From contig NZ_CP029190.1 of NCBI RefSeq assembly GCF_008642295.1, positions 5,935,501-5,999,500 on the forward strand: a stretch of DNA of 64,000 bases, read 5' to 3'. The notes beneath the pieces were generated by a model. That model had not been told where the DNA came from. It made no database searches and saw only the letters and a program-made list of their open reading frames with translations. The position numbers and the translations under genes were made by a program. Of this stretch, positions 58,140-64,000 are shown piece after piece. The stretch is from Streptomyces venezuelae. Its GTDB lineage: Bacteria > Actinomycetota > Actinomycetes > Streptomycetales > Streptomycetaceae. Each line of letters opens with the position of its first letter. Position 1 is the stretch's first letter.

Positions 58140-59062
58140 TCCGTCCACGCCCGCAGCGTCCGCCCGCTCTCGAAGCGGTGCGTCAGGCCGGTCACCGGGT
58201 CGGTGAACCCCAGTCTGCGGGCCAGGAGTTGCAGCGGCCGGCGGTAGTCGTCCGGCGCCGGGTCGGTGACCTCCGGGTAGACCGGGTCGCCCAGGATCGG
58301 CAGGCCGAGACTGTTCATGTGCACCCGCAGCTGGTGGGTGCGGCCGGTGTGCGGAGTCAGCCGGTAGCGGCCCAGTCCGGACCGGTGTTCCAGCAGCTCC
58401 ACCGTGGTCTGCGCATTGGGCTCGCCGGGGACCTCGGCGGCGGCGATGACCCCGCGGGTCTTCTCGATCCGGCTGCGCACCGTACGGGGGAAGCCGGCCG
58501 CCGGATCGTACCCGGCCAGCGCCTCGTACTCCTTGAACACCGCCTTCCGCTGGAACAGCAGCTGGTAGGCGCCGCGGTCCTCGGGGCGGATGCTGAAGAT
58601 CACCAGGCCGGCGGTCAGCCGGTCCAGCCGGTGTGCGGGGGAGAGGTCCGGCAGCTCCAGCTCGTGCCGCAGCCGGGCGAGAGCGGTCTGGGTGATGTGG
58701 CTGCCGCGCGGGGTGGTGGCCAGGAAATGCGGCTTGTCCGCGACCAGCAGGTGCGCGTCGCGGTACACGACGGCCGGCGCGAAGGGCACCGGGACCTCGG
58801 GCGGCAGCTCGCGGTGGAACCACAGATGACCGCCGGGTACGTACGGGTCCGCCGCGTGCAGGCTCCGGCCGTCGGGCCCGACCACCCCGCCGGTGCGCAG
58901 CAGTTCGGCGACGGCCGGGGCACCGGCGCCGCCCGCGTAGTGGGCGGCCAGGAAGGCCCCGACGGTCGGGTACCCGGCCTCGGTGGGCATGCGCAGCCGG
59001 ACCGGGTCGATACCGGACCGCTGGGGGAGCGGGGAGGGCGGAAGGGGGGTACGGCGTCTCAT
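58106..59062 (-). CDS. RluA-family pseudouridine synthase
   Basis: This 318-residue enzyme isomerises uridine in rRNA or tRNA. The catalytic motif AHRLDRLTAGLVIFS holds the aspartate. VADKPHFLATTPRG and HTGRTHQLRVHMNSLGLPIL are the other signatures. The N-terminal ~95 residues have LRTGGVVGPDGRSL, a variant S4-like region seen in actinobacterial members, so it is somewhat atypical. The target RNA is unknown. The ATG at 59062 begins MRRRTPLPPS. Its 3' end overlaps the convergent TetR gene by 34 bases, so the two mRNAs are partly antisense. Confidence 0.88.
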   Translation of the reverse strand: MRRRTPLPPSPLPQRSGIDPVRLRMPTEAGYPTVGAFLAAHYAGGAGAPAVAELLRTGGVVGPDGRSLHAADPYVPGGHLWFHRELPPEVPVPFAPAVVYRDAHLLVADKPHFLATTPRGSHITQTALARLRHELELPDLSPAHRLDRLTAGLVIFSIRPEDRGAYQLLFQRKAVFKEYEALAGYDPAAGFPRTVRSRIEKTRGVIAAAEVPGEPNAQTTVELLEHRSGLGRYRLTPHTGRTHQLRVHMNSLGLPILGDPVYPEVTDPAPDDYRRPLQLLARRLGFTDPVTGLTHRFESGRTLRAWTDYEGWAEGREA

Positions 59063-59098
59063 CTCGGCCCCAGCCTAGGCCGCGGTACGGGCAACCCC

Positions 59099-60670
59099 TC
59101 ACCCGCGGCGGAAGGTGCCCAGGCCGTTGGCGTCCAGGTATTCGACGCGGACCGTGCCGGCCCGGGCCGTACCGTCCGGGGAGAAGGTGACCCCGGTGCG
59201 GCCGACCGCGTTCTCGCCGGTGGTCTCGAAGCTGAAGGTGTCACCGCTGTAGTGGGTGAGCGGGAACCGCATCGGGGCAGGGCCGAGGGCCAGGGTGAGA
59301 CCGCCCTGGCCGCCGGGCGCCGCGGTGACGGTGAGCCTGCCGTAGTACGGGTTCTCGTACGTGCCGGTGTAGGCGCCGTCCGCGCGGGCCGGCCGGGGGT
59401 CGGCGGGCGGCTTGGAGTAGTCGGTCGCGGAGCGGGCGGCGGCTTCCTCCTGTGCGTACAGGGAGCCGGCCAGCGCCAGCCAGTCGGTGGTGGGCTTGCC
59501 GTGTTCGGCGGTGTCGAAGAAGTCGAGGGCGATGGCGTCCGCCAGGCCGACCGGTGAGCCGTTGGTGAGGACCACGATCCCGAGCTGCTCCAGCGGGAGC
59601 ATCGTCACGTTGGTGTTGGCACCCAGGGCGAAGGCGCCGGTGTGGGACAGGCGCAGCCGGCCGGCGTCGTCGTAGGAGACGTTCCAGCCGAGACCGTAGA
59701 AGCCGGCACGGCCGTCGGGGGAGCGCGGCGGCTGGGACACGATCTCGGGCAGGTGGGTACGGGCGAGGGGGCCGGGCTTGACGATCTGCTTGCCGTCGAG
59801 GGTGCCGGTGCCGAGCTGGAGGCGCAGCCAGCGGGCCAGGTCGCGGGCGGTGGAACTGACTCCGCCGGCCGGGGCCTGGGCATCGGGGTTGCGGACGGAC
59901 CGGGCGCTCCAGGTGCCGTTCTCGGCGCGCATGTGGGTGACGGCCTTGTTCGAGGCCTTCTCGAAGGCCTCGAAGGTGGTGGCGGTACGGGTCATCCCGG
60001 CCGGTTTGAAGAGGGTGTCCTCGCTGAGCTTCTGCCAGCTGACGCCCCGGGCACGGGCGACGGCCTCGGCGGCGGCCGTGAGGCCGAAGTTGGTGTAGGC
60101 GTAGCTCGCACGGAACGGGGCGAGGGGTTCCTCGCGGAGGTGGCCGAGGATGTACGCCTGGTCGTAGCCGAGGTCTTCGAGGAGGTCGCCGGCGTGGTCG
60201 GGGAGGCCGCTGCGGTGGGAGAACAGGTCGGCGGTGGTGACGTGCGCGGTGACCCACGGGTCCTTGAGGGCAAACCCGGGGAGGTTGGTGCGGGCGGTGG
60301 GGCGGTCCCAGCCGGCGGGGTCGTCCAGGGTGGCGGCGACCACGGTGGAGGAGACGGGCTTGGACAGGGAGGCGATCTGGAACACGGTGTCCGGGTCGAC
60401 GGGGTCGCTCTGGCCGGCCTTCCGCAGGCCGAAGCCCTTGAGGTAGACCACCTTGTCCCGGTGGACCACGGCCACGGCGGCGCCGGGCACTCCGGTCTCG
60501 GCCATGCCGTCGGCGACGGCGGCGTCCAGCCGGGCGAGCGCGGTGTCCACTTGGGAATCGCTCAGCTTTGGCTCGGGCGGGGGCGGAGGACTGGGCGCGG
60601 CCATCGCCGTGCCGGCGGCCATCAGGAGCGCGGCCCCGGCGACCGTGAGCGCATGCAGCCTCCGATCCAT
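59099..60670 (-). CDS. Secreted serine hydrolase, beta-lactamase/D-alanyl carboxypeptidase-like
   Basis: This 523-residue exported enzyme of the class C beta-lactamase fold has a signal peptide (MDRRLHALTVAGAALLMAAG) ending near AMAAP. The nucleophile motif is FQIASLSKPVSS (SxxK, about residues 101-104 from the start). The tyrosine motif is ASYAYTNFGL (YxN), and the third motif LSHTGAFALG (HTG). A C-terminal beta-barrel lipocalin-like domain begins near GAYTGTYENPYYGRLTV. It may act on cell-wall peptides or esters; the substrate is unknown. ATG 60670 is chosen over an upstream in-frame start because it directly precedes the signal peptide. Confidence 0.87.
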   Translation of the reverse strand: MDRRLHALTVAGAALLMAAGTAMAAPSPPPPPEPKLSDSQVDTALARLDAAVADGMAETGVPGAAVAVVHRDKVVYLKGFGLRKAGQSDPVDPDTVFQIASLSKPVSSTVVAATLDDPAGWDRPTARTNLPGFALKDPWVTAHVTTADLFSHRSGLPDHAGDLLEDLGYDQAYILGHLREEPLAPFRASYAYTNFGLTAAAEAVARARGVSWQKLSEDTLFKPAGMTRTATTFEAFEKASNKAVTHMRAENGTWSARSVRNPDAQAPAGGVSSTARDLARWLRLQLGTGTLDGKQIVKPGPLARTHLPEIVSQPPRSPDGRAGFYGLGWNVSYDDAGRLRLSHTGAFALGANTNVTMLPLEQLGIVVLTNGSPVGLADAIALDFFDTAEHGKPTTDWLALAGSLYAQEEAAARSATDYSKPPADPRPARADGAYTGTYENPYYGRLTVTAAPGGQGGLTLALGPAPMRFPLTHYSGDTFSFETTGENAVGRTGVTFSPDGTARAGTVRVEYLDANGLGTFRRG

Positions 60671-60706
60671 GCGGCCATTCTCCCGCCGGTGCCGGCCCAC
60701 CGCCTG

Positions 60707-60815
60707 CGGGGCTCCGCCCCGCCCGGGCGACCCTGGGGCTCCGCCCCGGACCGGTGCCGGGCTGCGCCCGGGCGACCCCGGGGCTGCGCCCCGGCCCCTT
60801 GCCGGGCTGCGCCCG
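60707..60815. repeat. Cluster of GC-rich mini-palindromes
   Basis: GGGGCTCCGCCCC occurs twice, GGGGCTGCGCCCC once and CGGGCTGCGCCCG twice, alternating with short CCCGGGCGACCC-like spacers, in the gap between the serine hydrolase and siderophore-interacting genes. Confidence 0.8.
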
Positions 60816-60862
60816 TAAAGCCCCGCCAGGGTGGTGGTGCGGCCGGTTCAACCCCCGGAGGG

Positions 60863-61702
60863 CTACGCCGGGGAGAGGGATTCCTGTTCCGCTTCCACCT
60901 GGGCGTTCCAGTCGCGCTTGATGGCGCGCCAGCTTTCGTCCGTTTCGCCCAGGCGCCAGTAGCCCGAGATCGACATGCGCTCGCGGGCGATGCCGCGGTC
61001 CGCGCGGAGGTGGCGGCGGAGTTCCTTCACCACACCTGCCTCGCCGTGCACGAAGGCCTGGACGTCCGTGGACGGGAAGTCCAGGGAGGTGATCGCCTCC
61101 AGCAGGGCCTCGCCGACCGGCCGGCCGCCGCGGTGCAGCCAGACCGGGGTGACCCCGTCCGGGGTGGCGATCGACTGTTCGTCGGCCGGGCCGTCGACCT
61201 CGACGAAGGCGTGCACCCGCGCGCCCCGCGGGACCCGCTCCAGCGAGGCCGCGATCGCCGGCAGTGCGCTCTCGTCGCCGGCCAGCAGGTGCCAGCCGGC
61301 CGCCGGGGCCGGGGCGTACGCGCCGCCCGGTCCGAGGAAGTGCACGGCCTCGCCGGGGACCGCCCGGGCCGCCCACGGCCCGGCCAGGCCCTCGTCGCCG
61401 TGCACCACGAAGTCGATGGTCAGCTCCTGGGTGGCCGGGTCCCAGGCGCGTACCGTGTACGCCCGCTGCCGCGGCCACTCCGTCCGCGGGTGCGTGGCGC
61501 GGATCTGCTCCAGGTCCCACGGCTCGGCGTACTCGACGCCCTCGGGGGCGAACAGGAGCTTCACGTAGTGGTCGGTGTACTCACCCGCACCGAACCCGGA
61601 CAGCCCGTCGCCACCCAGAACGATCCGCACCATGTGCGGGGTCAGCCGCTCACTGCGGACGACGACTGCGGTGCCGACTGTGCGGCCGGGTCCTGATGCC
61701 AC
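60863..61702 (-). CDS. Siderophore-interacting protein (ViuB/SIP-type FAD reductase)
   Basis: This 279-residue cytoplasmic flavoprotein likely reduces ferric siderophores to release iron. N-terminal TPHMVRIVLGGDGLSGF begins the FAD-binding barrel. PRQRAYTVRAWDP is the FAD-binding RxYT motif. IDFVVHGDEGLAGPWAARA and FLGPGGAYAPAP complete the site. WHLLAGDESALPAIAASLE is the NAD(P)-binding start and SGYWRLGETDESWRAIKRDW the family end. GTG 61702. An iron-box palindrome sits 28 bases upstream, so it is probably repressed by iron through DmdR1/IdeR. Confidence 0.92.
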   Translation of the reverse strand: MASGPGRTVGTAVVVRSERLTPHMVRIVLGGDGLSGFGAGEYTDHYVKLLFAPEGVEYAEPWDLEQIRATHPRTEWPRQRAYTVRAWDPATQELTIDFVVHGDEGLAGPWAARAVPGEAVHFLGPGGAYAPAPAAGWHLLAGDESALPAIAASLERVPRGARVHAFVEVDGPADEQSIATPDGVTPVWLHRGGRPVGEALLEAITSLDFPSTDVQAFVHGEAGVVKELRRHLRADRGIARERMSISGYWRLGETDESWRAIKRDWNAQVEAEQESLSPA

Positions 61703-61729
61703 GGCTGTACTCCCCTGACTCCCCAGATA

Positions 61730-61749
61730 CTTAGGATTGCCTAAGTTAA
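61730..61749. promoter_or_regulatory. Iron box (DmdR1/IdeR-type operator)
   Basis: CTTAGGATTGCCTAAG (61730-61745) is a perfect palindrome in its outer 6 bases and continues TTAA. The whole resembles the IdeR/DtxR consensus TTAGGTTAGGCTAACCTAA. It lies just before the siderophore-interacting gene, where it would cover the promoter. Confidence 0.75.
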
Positions 61750-61758
61750 GTTAGCACC

Positions 61759-62691
61759 TCATTGGCGCAAGGAGGCGCTCAGACGGGAAACTGCTCCTCC
61801 AAGACCCCACCGGTGGACCAATGCGTCGACCATGTCCGGATTCGCCGGAGCCGTCGGCAAGGACGGCTCGAACGCCGGGAGGGGCACGTCCGCGGCCACC
61901 CTGACCACCTTCGGCGCCACCGCCAGGTACGGCCGCGCCTCGTCCAGCCGCTTGCGCTGCGTGGGGGTCAGCTTCGACTTCGGGTCCTCGACGGCCGCCA
62001 TGATCCCGGCCAGGTCCCCGTACACGGCCAGCAGCTTCGCCGCCGTCTTCTCGCCGATCCCCGGAACCCCGGGCAGGCCGTCGCTCGGGTCCCCGCGCAG
62101 CAGCGCCAGATCGGCGTAGCCGGAGCCGTCCACCCCGTACTTCTCGCGGAGCACCGCCTCGTCCGTCAGCTGGAGCGTGCCGACCCCCTTCACGGGGTAC
62201 AGCACGCGCCGCTGCCGCGCATCGTCCACCAGCTGGTACAGGTCCCGGTCGCCCGTGACGATGTCCACCGGGCCGGTGGCCCGGGCCGTCAGGGTGCCGA
62301 TCACATCGTCCGCCTCGTACCCCGCGACCCCCACCCGGGCGATCCCGAACGCGTCCAGGGCCGCCTCGATGATCGGAACCTGCGGGGCCAGGGTGTCCGG
62401 GGTCTCCTCCACGTCCGGCCCGGTCTCCGTCTCCACGGCCACCCGGTGCGCCTTGTACGAGGGGATCAGCTCCACCCGCCAGTGCGGGCGCCAGTCCGCG
62501 TCCATACAGGCCACCAGATCGTCCGGCCGGTGGTCGTGGACCAGCCGTCCGATCATGTCCAGCAGACCGCGTACGGCGTTCACCGGAGTGCCGTCCGGGG
62601 CCTTCACGGAGTCCGGGACGCCGAAGTAGGCCCGGTAGTACAGGGAAGCGGTGTCGAGGAGCATGAGACGGCGCGGTGTCACTGGGTTCAT
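61759..62691 (-). CDS. 5'-3' exonuclease (Pol I N-terminal-like)
   Basis: This 310-residue FEN-type nuclease shows metal-binding aspartates in MLLDTASLYYRAYFG, GYEADDVIGTLTA and IVTGDRDLYQLVDD. RGDPSDGLPGVPGIGEKTAA is the helix-hairpin-helix that grips duplex DNA. It matches the exonuclease domain of DNA polymerase I without the polymerase, a common second copy in actinobacteria. It probably removes flaps or RNA primers. ATG 62691 starts MNPVTPRRLMLLD. It overlaps no other gene and its 3' end lies beside the iron box. Confidence 0.92.
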   Translation of the reverse strand: MNPVTPRRLMLLDTASLYYRAYFGVPDSVKAPDGTPVNAVRGLLDMIGRLVHDHRPDDLVACMDADWRPHWRVELIPSYKAHRVAVETETGPDVEETPDTLAPQVPIIEAALDAFGIARVGVAGYEADDVIGTLTARATGPVDIVTGDRDLYQLVDDARQRRVLYPVKGVGTLQLTDEAVLREKYGVDGSGYADLALLRGDPSDGLPGVPGIGEKTAAKLLAVYGDLAGIMAAVEDPKSKLTPTQRKRLDEARPYLAVAPKVVRVAADVPLPAFEPSLPTAPANPDMVDALVHRWGLGGAVSRLSASLRQ

Positions 62692-62829
62692 GGGGCCGAT
62701 GATGCCGCACTCCCGTGCCGGGCCCCGGGAGAGTGCGGTCCGCTCGTGCACGAGAAACCGCGGGCCGATGCTGCGTAAGGTGCTTACAGCACACCGATGT
62801 GCGACGGACAAGGGGAGGGCAGCCCCGCA

Positions 62830-63423
62830 ATGGACGACAGGGAAAAGGAAAAGGACGCCAAGGAAACGCTTCGGGTGGGTGTGGCCGTGCGCAAGCGGCG
62901 ACGCGCGCTCAAGCTCACCCTCGCCGCCGTATCGGGGCGCAGCGGACTCTCGGTTCCCTTCCTCAGCCAGATAGAGAACGAGCGGGCCCGGCCCAGCATG
63001 CGGTCCCTGGAGCGGGTCGCGGACGCACTGGAGACCACCGCAGTGGAACTGCTGGCGGCCTCCGACAGCGCACGCACGGTGGATCTCGTACGGGCGGCCG
63101 ACGCCGGCGGCCTGGCACCGGTCGCGGGGGTCCGGCCGCTGGTCCGCGGCCACCACCAGCTGCACGCGCTGGAGTTCACGGGCGACCAGGACGCCGGCCG
63201 CGAGTACCAGCACCGCAACGACGAACTGATGTACGTGGTGGCAGGCGCCTGCCAGGTGGAGGCCGAGGGGCGGGCCTACCGGCTCGAGAGCGGCGACGCG
63301 CTGTTCCTGTCGGGCGGGGTCCGGCACCGCTGGCGGGCCACCACCGAGGACACCCGGATTCTGGTGGTCGCGGTCGGCGAGCACATCCACGCCACCGCCG
63401 AGCCGCCCTCGCCGGGGCACTGA
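62830..63423 (+). CDS. XRE-family regulator with C-terminal cupin domain
   Basis: This 197-residue regulator has an N-terminal helix-turn-helix of the phage-repressor type (about residues 12-68: LRVGVAVRKRRRALKLTLAA, SGLSVPFLSQIENERARPSM, SLERVADAL). A RmlC-like cupin (about 105-185) has HQLHALEFTGDQ, YQHRNDELMYVVAGACQVEA and LFLSGGVRHRW, a possible small-molecule or metal site. Such proteins usually regulate catabolic or redox genes next to them. ATG 62830 has AGGGGAGG about 10 bases before. It is 3 bases before the next gene, likely its co-transcribed partner. Confidence 0.88.
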   Translation: MDDREKEKDAKETLRVGVAVRKRRRALKLTLAAVSGRSGLSVPFLSQIENERARPSMRSLERVADALETTAVELLAASDSARTVDLVRAADAGGLAPVAGVRPLVRGHHQLHALEFTGDQDAGREYQHRNDELMYVVAGACQVEAEGRAYRLESGDALFLSGGVRHRWRATTEDTRILVVAVGEHIHATAEPPSPGH

Positions 63424-63426
63424 GCC

Positions 63427-64000
63427 ATGGGGCAGCGGGTGGTGTCGCTGGTGCCCTCGCTGACCGAGGCGGTGGCGGAGACCCGGCCCGGCCTGCTGGT
63501 CGGGGCCACCGACTGGTGCACCCGTCCGGCCGGGCTGGACCTCGTACGGGTGGGCGGCACCAAGAACCCGGACGTGGCGGCGATCACCGCGCTCCGCCCC
63601 GACCTGGTCCTCGCCAACGAGGAGGAGAACCGGGCCCCCGACCTGGCGGCGCTGCGCGCGGCCGGGCTGGAGGTGCTGGTGACCGAGATCCGCGACCTGC
63701 CGCAGGCCCTGCGGGAACTGGACCGGCTGCTGGTGGGAGCCCTGGGGCTGGCCCGGCCCGGCTGGCTGGACGCGGCCGAGGCGGCCTGGACGGGGCTCGG
63801 GCCGGCGGGGGAGTGGCGGGCCTTCGTGCCGGTCTGGCGGCGGCCCTGGATGGTGCTGGGCCGGGACACCTTCGCGGGGGACCTGTTCGCGCGGCTGGGG
63901 GTGCGGAACGTGTACGCGGGCCATGCGGAGCGGTACCCGCGGGTGCCCGCCGAGGAGCTGGCCGCGGCCGGGTGCGATCTCGTGGTGCTGCCCGACGAGC
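63427..64000 (+). CDS. Helical-backbone metal/cobalamin-binding protein (BtuF-like), truncated by the window end
   Basis: Only the N-terminal 191 residues are in the window. They begin MGQRVVSLVPSLTEAVAET, the BtuF/FhuD-like opening of periplasmic binding folds. VGGTKNPDVAAITALRPDLV and LANEEENRAPDLAALRAAG are standard family elements, and the partial last line ends VVLPDE. No signal peptide or lipobox is present, so the protein would be cytoplasmic unless secretion is unusual. The ATG at 63427 is 3 bases after the XRE-cupin stop, so the two are probably one transcript. Confidence 0.8.
   Translation, partial: MGQRVVSLVPSLTEAVAETRPGLLVGATDWCTRPAGLDLVRVGGTKNPDVAAITALRPDLVLANEEENRAPDLAALRAAGLEVLVTEIRDLPQALRELDRLLVGALGLARPGWLDAAEAAWTGLGPAGEWRAFVPVWRRPWMVLGRDTFAGDLFARLGVRNVYAGHAERYPRVPAEELAAAGCDLVVLPDE

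Noticed and set aside
1..64000. CRISPR array, insertion sequence, prophage or biosynthetic gene cluster
   Set aside because: No spaced direct repeats of CRISPR type, no transposase or phage structural proteins, and no polyketide or peptide synthetase genes were seen.

Overview
The window is a high-GC actinobacterial chromosome segment. It contains two chaplin genes, a mycothiol gene (mshC), a Pup-proteasome locus, a gylR-glpFKD cluster, many GTG starts, and G+C-rich third codon positions. Together these point to Streptomyces. From memory, the gene order resembles the S. coelicolor SCO1616-SCO1680 region read in reverse; no search was run. Most of it is ordinary core chromosome. No integrase, transposase, CRISPR array or phage gene was seen. 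The only RNA gene recognised is a tRNA-Leu(GAG). Layout, left part (1-23600): two amino-acid permeases, tRNA-Leu, an M20 peptidase, chpH plus a chaplin fused to a collagen-like repeat, a RecD2-like helicase relative that appears broken by a one-base frameshift, an aldo/keto reductase, an F420-type oxidoreductase, a ferritin-like protein, CorA, a histidine phosphatase, DUF3090, a SCO1664-family protein, mshC, a PAC2 protein, and then glpD, glpK, glpF and gylR on the minus strand. Middle (23600-37200): metH, a HAD phosphatase, two tandem family-5 solute-binding lipoproteins without their transporter, an orphan NarL-type response regulator, a RecB-like Fe-S nuclease, a site-2 protease, the tRNA methyltransferase TrmI, a secreted protein and a ferredoxin. 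Right (37300-57400): the pupylation-proteasome locus arc, dop, pup, an endonuclease VII-like gene, prcB, prcA, a LacI/MFS pair, pafA, two FKBP prolyl isomerases, pafB, pafC, two small genes, tatA, tatC, a lipid kinase and the helicase helY. The end (57400-64000) has a TetR regulator, an RluA-type pseudouridine synthase, a serine hydrolase, a siderophore-interacting protein behind an iron box, a 5'-3' exonuclease, an XRE-cupin regulator and a truncated metal/cobalamin-binding protein. How genes work together: Dop and PafA remove and attach Pup, Arc unfolds pupylated proteins, and PrcA/PrcB degrade them. PafB/PafC are WYL regulators, linked in mycobacteria to the DNA-damage response. GylR probably controls glycerol uptake and oxidation through GlpF, GlpK and GlpD. 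A repeated theme is the leaderless promoter: a TANNNT box 6-8 bases before the start codon, seen at nine genes. Families of short GC-rich palindromes sit in several gaps, and one cluster lies inside a coding region.
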